Source of the DNA: MED-G20 sp038108155
Lineage (GTDB): Bacteria; Bacteroidota; Bacteroidia; Flavobacteriales_D; Parvicellaceae
DNA: 32,888 bases
Direction of reading: 5' to 3'
NCBI GenBank assembly: GCA_038108155.1
Contig: JAYNHP010000020.1
Location: 1-32,888 of the forward strand
Shown: in pieces, positions 7,778-16,926 of the stretch
How the letters are laid out: each line of letters opens with the position of its first letter
Position numbering within the stretch: position 1 is the stretch's first letter
Notes under the pieces: generated by a model
Told to the model about the DNA's origin: nothing
What the model saw: the letters and a program-made list of their open reading frames with translations, nothing else
The model's database searches: none
Program-made: the position numbers and the translations under genes

Positions 7778-9036
7778 AACATGTTCAATCTTTGAAAAAT
7801 ACTTTGGGTCCGGGAATTTTATTTGCCAGTACTGCAATTGGAGTGTCTCATTTGGTTCAAAGTACTAAAGCTGGAGCAATGTTTGGATTTGGGCTGTTAT
7901 GGGCTGTAATTGCAGCTAACGTATTAAAATACCCATTCTTTGAGTTTGGTTCACGATATGCAAATGCTACAGGCACAAGTATTATTGAAGGATACCAAAA
8001 ACTTAGCAAATGGGCATTGTGGACCTATTTTATAATAACTATTTCCTCCATGTTTTTTGTATGTGCTGCTGTTGGAAAAGTGACAACAGGATTTATGGAG
8101 AATTTATTTCATTTAGATAAAATAGGTCTTAGTAGTAGGGCTTCAAATATTTTAGTTTTTGTTATTTGCGGAGGTATTTTGATTATCGGAAAATTTAAAA
8201 TACTAGACAAACTGATTAAATTAATAGGAATAGTTCTTTTACTATCTACTCTTACTGCCTTTGTGATTTGTCTTTTTCATGGACCTATTAATAAAAGTAT
8301 AGATTTAATTAGTGAACAGTCCATAAGTAAAGATGCTTGGTTTTTTTTAATTCCTTTAATGGGTTGGATGCCAACTGCTGTTGATTTGAGTTCATGGAAT
8401 AGCTTATGGACCGTGGAAAAAATTAAAAGTTCTAACTACCACCCTGCTTTAAAAGAAACACTTTTTGAATTTAATTTTGGTTATGTAATCTCTGGTATTC
8501 TTTCAATTTGTTTTGTTACTCTTGGAGCATTTTTAATATATGGAACTTCTGAAATAATTGAAAAATCTAGTGACTTGTTTGCCCATCAAATAGTAAATCT
8601 ATACACAAAGATATTTGGAAGTTGGAGTTATCTAATTATTGCATCTAGTACTTTTTCAATCATGTTTGGAACCTGTATTGCTGTATTTGATGGATACGGT
8701 AGAGTACTTAATAAAACAACAGATCTTCTTTTCCCAAAGCACACAAAAGCAAAAAATAAATATAGTATATGTATTCTAATTTTAATTATAGGAACTTTCT
8801 TGATAACCTATCAATTTGACAAATCTGGCGATTTTGGAATTCTAGTAAATTTTGCAACTTCCATCTCTTTTCTAATTGCCCCTATAATTGCAATTTTTAA
8901 TTATTTAGTAGTCAATAGGTATTTAGATAATAAATTTAAACCTCCTAAATGGTTAAACTATTTATCCATAATTGGAGTTTTATATTTAATCCTATTTTCA
9001 ATTTTGTATCTTTTTAAAAATTATCTGTTTACATGA
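7774..9036 (+). CDS. Nramp-family divalent metal transporter, divergent
   Basis: A 420-residue inner-membrane protein of about 11 helices, opening with 'LKNTLGPGILFAS', the usual Nramp N-terminus. It resembles proteins annotated as divalent metal cation transporters. The canonical helix 1 motif DPGN is replaced by GVSH (23-26). The helix 6 motif is 'GWMPTAVD' (Met199-Pro200-Thr201) rather than 'MPH'. The metal-binding methionine of helix 6 therefore seems kept, while Asp and Asn of helix 1 are lost, so substrate and coupling may differ. An 'AGGA'-like sequence lies a few bases before the ATG. The stop overlaps the next start (ATGA). Confidence 0.85.
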   Translation: MKHVQSLKNTLGPGILFASTAIGVSHLVQSTKAGAMFGFGLLWAVIAANVLKYPFFEFGSRYANATGTSIIEGYQKLSKWALWTYFIITISSMFFVCAAVGKVTTGFMENLFHLDKIGLSSRASNILVFVICGGILIIGKFKILDKLIKLIGIVLLLSTLTAFVICLFHGPINKSIDLISEQSISKDAWFFLIPLMGWMPTAVDLSSWNSLWTVEKIKSSNYHPALKETLFEFNFGYVISGILSICFVTLGAFLIYGTSEIIEKSSDLFAHQIVNLYTKIFGSWSYLIIASSTFSIMFGTCIAVFDGYGRVLNKTTDLLFPKHTKAKNKYSICILILIIGTFLITYQFDKSGDFGILVNFATSISFLIAPIIAIFNYLVVNRYLDNKFKPPKWLNYLSIIGVLYLILFSILYLFKNYLFT

Positions 9037-10895
9037 AATATTTATTTAGCTGTCTTTTACTCACAGTAATTTCATTCTCTAGCATATTTGCACAAAAATT
9101 AACTACATCTTCCACTTATCTAAAACGTAAAGTTAATTTGAAAGGAAATATAGACTATTGGAAAGCAAGTGTTCAATCCATGCAAATGACAAATCCTGGA
9201 GGTAATTCGTACAACGATTTTTTAATAATCCAAAAACAAATTCAATCGCAAAAATATCCTAGAAAAAAATCATTACAATCTATAAGTAAATCTTCAAACA
9301 TTCCATCTTTTAATATTGAAAATGGGTTTGAGGGAAATTTATATAATAACAAAGTTCCCAATGACAATACCTTGGCTATTTCTAATGATGGTATTATTCT
9401 AGCTGGAATTAACTCTTCTTATATAATTTACGATACAAATAATGACTCCTTACTATTAAGCAGTACCTTGAATTCAATGACCTTAGATTTTATGAATTTA
9501 AGATTTGTTAAAAAATACGATCCAAAGTTTATTTATGACCATAAAGAAGACAGATTTATTGTCATATTTCTAGTTGGAAACAAACCACTTAACAGTCATG
9601 TTTGTGTAGCTTTCTCCTCAACAAATAACCCAATGGACGACTGGAATGTGTATATGTTAGAAGGCGATGCTTTATCCACTGGTCATTGGACAGATTATCC
9701 AGCTATTTCTGTCACAGAAGATGATTTATTTATAACAGGCAATTTATTGTTAGATGGAGTTAGTTGGCAACTTGGGTTTAATCAATCTATTATTTGGCAA
9801 ATTGATAAGGAAAATGGTTATTCAGGTGCAGATTCTCTTTCATTCAATCTATGGTCTGATATAAAAGATGACTCAATCAACATAAGAAATATTCATCCAG
9901 TAAGAGGGGCAAGAGAACTACAAGATAAAAACCAATATTTACTAAGTAACAAGAACTTTTCTTTGGAAAGTGATAGTTTGTACCTAATAAAAATTGAGAA
10001 TAGCCAAAGATCTTTAAACTCCGAATTATCGATTCAAAGAATTACTTTGGATGACCATTACTTTTTAAGTCCCAATGGAAAACAATACAATGGAAAAGAA
10101 TTGGCTACTAATGATTCTAGAGTTTTAGGAGGAATTATTGACAAAGATTGGATTCAATTTGTACAACACTCTATGGATACAAATTATGGAACAGCTGGGA
10201 TTTACCATGGAATAATTTACAATTACGATACTAACCCTTATGTAGAATCTAGAATCATTTCAGATTCAATTATAGATTTTGGATATCCAAATATTGCCTC
10301 TACAGGGATAAATCCTAACGAAAAAGAATGCGTAATCGGATTTAATTACACTTCAATTAGCGATACTAATGGTGTATCGTGTGTCTATATGGATAATAAT
10401 GAAATATACAGCAACTTTACAAAGCTACATAGAGGAAATAGAGCGATAGACAGACTTAATGGAAATATAGATAGATGGGGAGACTATAGTGGAATTCAAA
10501 GAAAATACGATGATCCATGCAGAACCTGGATTTCTGGTATGTTTGGAAAAATCGGTAGCAATGGTAGCTGGATAAGTAGTATTTCTACATCAGATACATG
10601 TAGAGAACCTCTCCCACATTTATTTTTAGAACCAGCATATAATCAAGGTGTTTTATTTCCAAATCCAAGTAAAGACTTTGTTAATTATGATTTTACTATT
10701 GAAAAAGATTTAGATTTAAAAATTTCTATTTTTAGTATTGAAGGTAAATTAGTAACTGTGCTTTATAACGATTTAGTAAATAGTGGACCTAATAGACTTA
10801 GCTTCGACATTACCAATCTTGGGGTTGGTAGCTATCTGTTAATAATAGAAAATAATGACAATAGGTTATTCACTAAAAAACTAATTAAAAACTAA
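9033..10895 (+). CDS. T9SS-secreted protein with type A sorting domain
   Basis: 620 residues. A signal peptide ends near 'SSIFAQ'. The body is beta-rich and looks propeller-like ('VAFSSTNNPMDDWNVYML', 'HWTDYPAISVTEDDLFITG'). The last 75 or so residues form the T9SS type A sorting domain ('GVLFPNPSKDFVNY', 'GVGSYLLIIENN', ending 'KKLIKN'). It should therefore be exported across the outer membrane and either attached to the surface or released. No catalytic motif is recognised. The 4-base ATGA overlap with the Nramp-like gene suggests coupled translation, which is an unusual pairing. It converges on the giant repeat protein with one base between the stop codons. Confidence 0.88.
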   Translation: MKYLFSCLLLTVISFSSIFAQKLTTSSTYLKRKVNLKGNIDYWKASVQSMQMTNPGGNSYNDFLIIQKQIQSQKYPRKKSLQSISKSSNIPSFNIENGFEGNLYNNKVPNDNTLAISNDGIILAGINSSYIIYDTNNDSLLLSSTLNSMTLDFMNLRFVKKYDPKFIYDHKEDRFIVIFLVGNKPLNSHVCVAFSSTNNPMDDWNVYMLEGDALSTGHWTDYPAISVTEDDLFITGNLLLDGVSWQLGFNQSIIWQIDKENGYSGADSLSFNLWSDIKDDSINIRNIHPVRGARELQDKNQYLLSNKNFSLESDSLYLIKIENSQRSLNSELSIQRITLDDHYFLSPNGKQYNGKELATNDSRVLGGIIDKDWIQFVQHSMDTNYGTAGIYHGIIYNYDTNPYVESRIISDSIIDFGYPNIASTGINPNEKECVIGFNYTSISDTNGVSCVYMDNNEIYSNFTKLHRGNRAIDRLNGNIDRWGDYSGIQRKYDDPCRTWISGMFGKIGSNGSWISSISTSDTCREPLPHLFLEPAYNQGVLFPNPSKDFVNYDFTIEKDLDLKISIFSIEGKLVTVLYNDLVNSGPNRLSFDITNLGVGSYLLIIENNDNRLFTKKLIKN

Positions 10896-10896
10896 A

Positions 10897-13800
10897 TTAA
10901 TTGGTCTCTGTATCCCATATGAATTGGCTAATTACCCCTCCATTTTTGAAATAACTCACACCATATTTAGATTTCACTTTTTTATATTCAGAACCTTTAT
11001 TTCCACTTACAACAATTCTAACTATAGTTAACTCTGTAACATCTCCGTTAGAATCTTTTCGCTCGTAGATTTTCTCCGTGATTCCCTGAGGAAACTGTTG
11101 TGCTAATTTTTGAGTATTAATGGAAGAAGCTTTTTTAACCGAAATTCCCTTAGACTCTTCAAGAAATTGAGCTGTTATATAATCTGAATTAAGGTCAGAT
11201 TTATTGAACTGACTATGAGATGCGAGGTAGCTATCGGAATATATTTCTAGATTGAAAGTGTTTGAAACCCTTCCATCTTCACGGTTTTCACCATCTAAAG
11301 CTAACTCGTCTTGATACATCTCATTAATAAAATGAAGATTGTAAACTTTATCAGTACTAACATCAGCCCATATTGAAGCCTTAGAAAGTTCTTTGTCTAA
11401 ATAATGGTCTAAATTAAGGGAATTGGTATTTCTAAGCTCGTCTGCTATCAAAGAAAAATCATTTAGTTTGGAAATAATTGTTTGTGAATTTTCAAAATTA
11501 CTGTAGGTATTATTAATACTTTTAATATTAATAGATGAATTTTTATTGAAAAAATCATTTTCATAATATCCAAAAGATGGAATAGTTTTAGTTTGTCTGG
11601 TCTCATCTAAGTTGGTTGTATTACTATTAAAAAGACCTAGCATATTTTCTGTAAAAACATGAAAGTTATATGTAGAATTTTCAGAATGACCCTCCTCTTC
11701 TTCACTTACAATTGAAAGATTTTCTTTGTAAGTATCAATTTTATCAATTAAAAGATCTCTATTACTCGTTCTAGCAATATTTTCAATTTCAAAGTCTGTA
11801 AATAACAATTCGCTTTGTATAGAATTTGAATAGGTAGTTGAAATTCCTCTATTCATCCATTCCAAATCATTAACAGACTTATTGTCATAAAATTTATCAA
11901 CAACCAAATCATTTTTAGCAATTATTTCTGATCTGAAAACCTCTTTATTTTCAAGTAATTGGTTTTGTGTTTCGATTTTGTTAAAATTCCTTGTTGTATT
12001 TTCCAAAGAAAACAAATAAATCTCTCCCATATTAGACATATTCATTTCCTTGTAGTCCACAACTTTTGGAATATTGTTCCATCTAGAGTCATTACTATTT
12101 TCAAAACTTTTCTGGATATTTTTATAAAAAATACTTACTTGATCGTTTTGTAGACTTGTTTTTAATTCTTGTTTAGACCTATTTTTAACTGAAAATTGTT
12201 CTGCAACACTTTTTTTGAAGTCAGCATTTTCTCCCAATTTATCGAAGTCGTCTGATTTTTCAGAACCCATCATTCTATCTATCTGTTCCTCACTATATTT
12301 TCCAGAAACTTCTTTTCCATACATTAAACTGTAACTATTTAGAATTGATTGGTTACTAGATAATCCATTGGAAGCATCTTGGTCCATAAGCTTGTTAATC
12401 TCAGCTACTTTTCCAATATGTTCTTTTCCTTCTGGATTCACCTTAGAGGCGTTCTGAAAGGATTCAATTGCTAGAGAATAACTTTTAGAGGAAATATATC
12501 TTTTGCCTTGCTTAATTAGGGAATTGTATTGATTTATTTTCTCAATATTATTGAGAGCAGTTATTTTGGCCTCAGAAACTTGTTTTATCTTTTCTTTTGG
12601 TTCAGTTTCATCTGGTAAAACAGACCATGCTTTTCTATAATACATTATAGACTTATCATAATTTTTATCACTAAAAAACTTTTCCGCTTTGGCTATTAAA
12701 TCATCGTATTTTTTCTTAGACTTATTACTAAATTGATCAACCATTAATTTTTCTATTTCTGCAATTTTTAAATTAGGGTTTGGGTCGTTGGGCAAAATTT
12801 TACTTGCTTGTAAATAAAATTCTTTTGCTTTACCTAACTGATTATTGGCTTTAGCGTCTTCAGCTTTAAGAATCAAAGCATCGAACCTATTTTTTAAGGT
12901 AGTATTTCTCTTTTCATCATTTTCTCTACTAGAAATCTCTGATAACAATTGATTTATTTCAACAATTTTTTGATTAGGATAATCATTGTTGAAATCAATT
13001 TCTCTAGCTTTTTTATATAAATCTCTTGCTTCAACATACTTTTTATTATTGAAATTTTCATCTGCAATTTTAATTACATTGTCATATTCCATTTTGGTTT
13101 GGTCCTCTCTCTGCTTGATTAAAGCTTTTTCAATGATTGCGATTTGTTCGCCTGGATATGAATTTTGAGGGAGAATTAATTTGGCTTTTTGATAAGCTAA
13201 CTTTGCTTCTAAATATTTGTTTTCGTCTCTCAATGCATCTGCTCTAGAAATTATATTTTGATAATTCTTTTCTACTTCTTCTTTAGACTGAATCTCTTCT
13301 AATTTCAATTTAATTTCAGAAAGTTTCTTTTTTGGATAGTATTCGTTGCCAAATAAATTTAGAGCCTCTTGGTATTTGGATTGAGATTCAATAAAATTAT
13401 TTTCTGTAAATAATTGATCGGCATTTTTAATCAATTCTTCATATTGACTTCTTTTAGATGCTTTTTGGTCACTTAAAGATTTTAAATCATTTAATTTTAA
13501 ATTAATTTCTTCAATTCTTTGGTTAGGATACTCTTTATCGTAAATATTTTTTGCAGATATATAATTATTTAGAGCATCTTCATAACTCTCTGAGCTAAAC
13601 TCTTTATCAGCCTGGCTGATTAATGTTTGGTACTCATTATCTTTAGATTCTTTTTCAATTATTAATCTTTTAATCTCTCTGATTTTCTGGATTGGATAAG
13701 ATTCATTAGGAGATATTTCATTTGCTTCATCGTATTTTTGTATGGCTTCGTCGTATGACGAGTCTAACAAGAACTTATCAGCAGACTTTATCAACTCTTG

Positions 13801-15960
13801 ATACTGACTTTGGATATTTGAATTTACTTGTTCAGTTATCTTAATTTTAATTAGATCAATTTGTTGTTTTGAATAAGTATCTAAGGTTTTAATTTTATTT
13901 GCCATCTTATACTTATCTATTGCCTCTTCCCATTTCTCATTGTCTCTTAATTTATCAGCTTGGGTAATTAATTCTTTAAAAGAACTATCCAATTGGTTTA
14001 ATTTCTGCTTTTGATCTATTAAAACGTTTAAGTGTTTCAACTTTTGATCTACTGTTGAGTTCTTTGGGAAAAGCTCTTTTGCCTCTAAATATTTAGACTT
14101 TGACATATCAAATTCTTCAGTTTTCAAGGATTTATCACCCTGACTGATTAGTGAGTTAAATTTTTCTAATTTTTCTTTTGATTCTGCCAACAAAGCTTCT
14201 TGCTCATTAATTTTTTGTTCAATTATTTCTAATTGCTTTTTTGGATATTCTTGACTTTCATCAACTGACAATGCATTGTTATAAAACTCTTTGGAAAGCT
14301 TCCAGTTTTGACTTTTAAAACTAGCATCCGCATTTTTAATAAAATCTGAATATTTCTTTTGTAATTCCTTTTGTTGATTGGCAATATGGGTAATTTTTAT
14401 GTTTATCTCATTAATTTTTTGATCTGGATAGCTTTCATCTTCTTTAATCTTTTTAGCTGACTGATAGCTTATTAAAGCTTCCTCAAATTTAGCTTCGTTA
14501 AATAGTCCATCTGCTTTAAGTATTTCTGCTTGATAAGCCTTATTAGACTCTTCCATTTTGATTTTAGCATCAGCTATCTCCTTTAGCTTTTCTTCTATAA
14601 AAGAAATTTTACTAATTGGATATTTTTCGTCGCTTTTAAGATTAAGAGCTTGTTGATAGGAAGCTTTGGCCAATTGATATTCTAAGTTATTTAACTGATT
14701 ATCTGCTGTTTTTAAAATATTTTCATACTTACGGTCATTTTCAGAACTTGCAATTTGATCTTTAATACCCTGTTCAGCAACTTTAATTTGTTCTGTTGGG
14801 TGAGGTTCATTGGGTTTTATTTTTAAAGCCTTTTTATAATTAATAATTGATTCGTTAAAAGACTTTTCCAATAATTGAGCATCTGCTTTAGCAATTAAAC
14901 TTTTGAATTCTTCTTCACTCTCTTTTTCATTTGCCAATATTTTATTTATATCATTTATTTTATCCTTTGGAGTTCTATCACTTGGATTAATAGTTGAAGC
15001 TTCCTTATATAAATCAATAGCTTGTTGGTAATTTTTATTATCCAATGCAGATTTTGCAGCATTCATCTTTAGATTAAATTTTTCTAATATTTCTTTTTGT
15101 GCTGCTAATTCATTGGCCTTTTCAACCTGTTTTATTTTGTCGTAAGCAATTTGATTTCCAGGATTTAACTCTTTTGCTTTTTTAAAATTTTCTAAAGCCA
15201 AAGTATTGTTTCCTGATGAAAGAGCATTATCTCCTTTAGCAATTAAATCATTGTATTGTTTGTTTAGTTCTTTTTCTTGATTAATAAGCTCTAAGTTTTT
15301 CTTCGCTTTTTTAATCTTATTTTCTACCAAATCATCTTTATGAATTTTTAAAGCTTCTTCGTATTTCAAAATTGCTAAAGAATAATCTTCCTTATTTAAT
15401 GCATTATCTCCTTCAGATAAGAACTTTTTAAATTGTGATTCTTTTAACTTTGCCTGTTCCTCAATCGCTTTAAAGTGTCTGTCAATTTCGTTTTTTCTTT
15501 GTTTATTATACACATTATCCAAAGTTAAATTGCCATCAATAATTCTAATTTTACCAACGTGCTGATCTGAAACAATAGAATAATCTATACCAGGCTGTTT
15601 ACTTTGAAGTGTAATTGGTATGGCAAATGGTTGGGTACTTTGTTCCTCTTTAAAATAACCACTTTTAGCATCTATTAGAATAGATTTAGTTGCATGGTTA
15701 TCTTTTGAAAAAGTTATTATATATATGTATCCATAAGGAATTTCTACAGCATCATACTTACCTTTAGTAGAAGTAGTAACAGACTTAAAAACTTGATTAT
15801 CTTGTTTTATTTCAACTTTAACTCCACCTAGTTTTTGATAGTTATCATCATTTACACTACCAGCAATAACAATGAAGGGATCTGAAGCACTTTGAGAGTA
15901 AATAAAGGAAGTGCTTAGACCAATATGTAAAACAATAAGAGCTAGTATAAAACGCTTCAA
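10897..15960 (-). CDS. giant secreted TPR-like repeat protein (1687 aa)
   Basis: Begins at TTG (15960), the only plausible start before an in-frame stop at 15975-15973, and opens with a signal peptide ('FILALIVLHIGLSTSFIYSQ'). Residues about 28-115 are a carboxypeptidase regulatory-like beta domain. From about 165 to 1215 there are some 17 tandem repeats of 55-68 residues. Each is a TPR-like helical hairpin ('LI..AD..F....Y..A...Y..A..I') followed by a conserved 'YP..KI.EI' and a charged linker. Residues about 1215-1590 are Asn/Ser-rich and probably flexible. The last 90 residues are compact and end 'KYGVSYFKNGGVISQFIWD', which I recall in other Bacteroidota proteins. There is no T9SS sorting signal. 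It is likely a periplasmic or envelope scaffold; the function is unknown. Confidence 0.85.
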   Translation of the reverse strand: MKRFILALIVLHIGLSTSFIYSQSASDPFIVIAGSVNDDNYQKLGGVKVEIKQDNQVFKSVTTSTKGKYDAVEIPYGYIYIITFSKDNHATKSILIDAKSGYFKEEQSTQPFAIPITLQSKQPGIDYSIVSDQHVGKIRIIDGNLTLDNVYNKQRKNEIDRHFKAIEEQAKLKESQFKKFLSEGDNALNKEDYSLAILKYEEALKIHKDDLVENKIKKAKKNLELINQEKELNKQYNDLIAKGDNALSSGNNTLALENFKKAKELNPGNQIAYDKIKQVEKANELAAQKEILEKFNLKMNAAKSALDNKNYQQAIDLYKEASTINPSDRTPKDKINDINKILANEKESEEEFKSLIAKADAQLLEKSFNESIINYKKALKIKPNEPHPTEQIKVAEQGIKDQIASSENDRKYENILKTADNQLNNLEYQLAKASYQQALNLKSDEKYPISKISFIEEKLKEIADAKIKMEESNKAYQAEILKADGLFNEAKFEEALISYQSAKKIKEDESYPDQKINEINIKITHIANQQKELQKKYSDFIKNADASFKSQNWKLSKEFYNNALSVDESQEYPKKQLEIIEQKINEQEALLAESKEKLEKFNSLISQGDKSLKTEEFDMSKSKYLEAKELFPKNSTVDQKLKHLNVLIDQKQKLNQLDSSFKELITQADKLRDNEKWEEAIDKYKMANKIKTLDTYSKQQIDLIKIKITEQVNSNIQSQYQELIKSADKFLLDSSYDEAIQKYDEANEISPNESYPIQKIREIKRLIIEKESKDNEYQTLISQADKEFSSESYEDALNNYISAKNIYDKEYPNQRIEEINLKLNDLKSLSDQKASKRSQYEELIKNADQLFTENNFIESQSKYQEALNLFGNEYYPKKKLSEIKLKLEEIQSKEEVEKNYQNIISRADALRDENKYLEAKLAYQKAKLILPQNSYPGEQIAIIEKALIKQREDQTKMEYDNVIKIADENFNNKKYVEARDLYKKAREIDFNNDYPNQKIVEINQLLSEISSRENDEKRNTTLKNRFDALILKAEDAKANNQLGKAKEFYLQASKILPNDPNPNLKIAEIEKLMVDQFSNKSKKKYDDLIAKAEKFFSDKNYDKSIMYYRKAWSVLPDETEPKEKIKQVSEAKITALNNIEKINQYNSLIKQGKRYISSKSYSLAIESFQNASKVNPEGKEHIGKVAEINKLMDQDASNGLSSNQSILNSYSLMYGKEVSGKYSEEQIDRMMGSEKSDDFDKLGENADFKKSVAEQFSVKNRSKQELKTSLQNDQVSIFYKNIQKSFENSNDSRWNNIPKVVDYKEMNMSNMGEIYLFSLENTTRNFNKIETQNQLLENKEVFRSEIIAKNDLVVDKFYDNKSVNDLEWMNRGISTTYSNSIQSELLFTDFEIENIARTSNRDLLIDKIDTYKENLSIVSEEEEGHSENSTYNFHVFTENMLGLFNSNTTNLDETRQTKTIPSFGYYENDFFNKNSSINIKSINNTYSNFENSQTIISKLNDFSLIADELRNTNSLNLDHYLDKELSKASIWADVSTDKVYNLHFINEMYQDELALDGENREDGRVSNTFNLEIYSDSYLASHSQFNKSDLNSDYITAQFLEESKGISVKKASSINTQKLAQQFPQGITEKIYERKDSNGDVTELTIVRIVVSGNKGSEYKKVKSKYGVSYFKNGGVISQFIWDTETN
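12373..15470 (-). repeat. about 17 tandem TPR-like protein repeats inside the giant gene
   Basis: The units are recognisable at protein level as 'AD..F....Y..A...Y..A' followed by a Tyr-Pro-containing 'YP..KI.EI' turn, with a period of about 165-205 bases. The DNA is diverged between units, so this is old duplication rather than a recent satellite-type expansion. The last units (near 12373-12700) are the most degenerate and lose the Tyr-Pro pair. Confidence 0.75.
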
Positions 15961-16002
15961 ATTAATGTGTTTCTACAAATATCAACAATTAATGTGTATC
16001 TA
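15960..16002. repeat. 16-base near-perfect direct repeat at the giant gene's start
   Basis: The sequence AATTAATGTGTnTCTA occurs at 15960-15975 and again at 15987-16002, with one differing base and 27 bases start to start. One copy abuts the TTG start codon and the other lies in the putative promoter spacer. It could be a regulator binding pair or chance in AT-rich DNA. Confidence 0.4.
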
Positions 16003-16006
16003 TCAA
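15976..16006 (-). promoter_or_regulatory. candidate promoter for the giant repeat gene
   Basis: On the minus strand, TTG (16006-16004) is followed after 20 bases by GATATTTG (15983-15976), one mismatch from TAnnTTTG. It lies in the 101-base gap after the HMG-CoA lyase gene and would give a leader of only about 10 bases before the TTG start. It overlaps the spacer of the ATTAATGTGT direct repeat. Confidence 0.3.
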
Positions 16007-16061
16007 CTATAATACTTTCAAATAACTAACTAAAAACTATGGAAAAGGTTTAAAAATTGAG

Positions 16062-16910
16062 TTATTTGAAAATTGCTCTAGCAATTGCCAAAGACTTTTC
16101 AAGAGAAACATCATCAAGTTGTAAATTTTCAGATTTACCGTTCAAAAATTCAATCATTTTTTCGGTAGCCATATTTCCAACTAAATCATCTTTTGCCATT
16201 GGACATCCGCCAATACCAAGAATAGAGCCATCATATCTATTGCAACCTGCATCGTATGCAGATTGGAGTTTGTCCAAATAATTATCTGGACTTGAGTGAA
16301 GATGAGCACCAAATTCAACATTTGGAAATTCTTCTATGAGCTTGCTAAAAAGCCAAGTTATTACATGTGGAGTACTAGAACCAATAGTATCACTTAAAGA
16401 TAAAATATCAATCCCAAAGTCGTTTAATAACTTTTCTACCCAGTGAGCTACAATATATATACTCCACTCATCACCATAAGGATTACCAAAAGCCATAGAA
16501 AAATAAGTCACTAACTTTTTATTATTTTTTATACATAAATTCTGAATTTTTTCTAATCTTAGAAGAGATTCTTTGATACTAGAATTTATGTTTCTTTTTT
16601 GAAAAGTTTCAGAAATTGAAAAAGGGAAACCTAAATATGTAATTTCGTCATATTCAACAGCTTCTTTAGCACCTCTTTCATTACCAACAATAACCAGTAA
16701 CTTGGTAGGAGAATTGCCTATGTTCAGACTTTTAATTACATCCGAAGTATCAGCTAATTGAGGAACTTTTTTCTTTGAAACAAAACTACCAACATCAAGA
16801 GTGTCAAAGCCAACTTTTAAAAGTTCGTTAAAATATTCAATCTTTTTCTTAGTAGGAATAAAACTTGAAAAACCCTGCATAGCGTCTCTAGGACACTCAA
16901 TCAATTTCAT
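16062..16910 (-). CDS. hydroxymethylglutaryl-CoA lyase
   Basis: 282 residues, a DRE-TIM type TIM barrel that cleaves HMG-CoA to acetoacetate and acetyl-CoA, the end of leucine breakdown. Visible family signatures are 'IECPRDAMQ' at the N-terminus (the catalytic Arg8-Asp9 of the 'GPRDGLQ' type motif), metal-binding 'GAHLHSSPD' (HxH) near 200, and 'GIGGCPMAKDD' near 231 carrying the catalytic cysteine. The start ATG at 16910 lies directly before the first strand, so there is no targeting sequence. It follows the C25 protease gene by 16 bases and is probably co-transcribed with it. The family also contains related lyases, but the Cys signature supports this call. Confidence 0.88.
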   Translation of the reverse strand: MKLIECPRDAMQGFSSFIPTKKKIEYFNELLKVGFDTLDVGSFVSKKKVPQLADTSDVIKSLNIGNSPTKLLVIVGNERGAKEAVEYDEITYLGFPFSISETFQKRNINSSIKESLLRLEKIQNLCIKNNKKLVTYFSMAFGNPYGDEWSIYIVAHWVEKLLNDFGIDILSLSDTIGSSTPHVITWLFSKLIEEFPNVEFGAHLHSSPDNYLDKLQSAYDAGCNRYDGSILGIGGCPMAKDDLVGNMATEKMIEFLNGKSENLQLDDVSLEKSLAIARAIFK

Positions 16911-16926
16911 AGGGAATTTATTTTGG

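Noticed and set aside
12373..15470. Tandem repeat array considered as a CRISPR or DNA satellite
   Set aside because: Periodicity exists only at protein level within one long open frame; the DNA units are diverged and have no spacer structure.
16057..16281. Plus-strand frame opposite the HMG-CoA lyase C-terminus
   Set aside because: The opposite strand carries the catalytic Cys motif of the lyase; the plus frame has no recognisable protein features.
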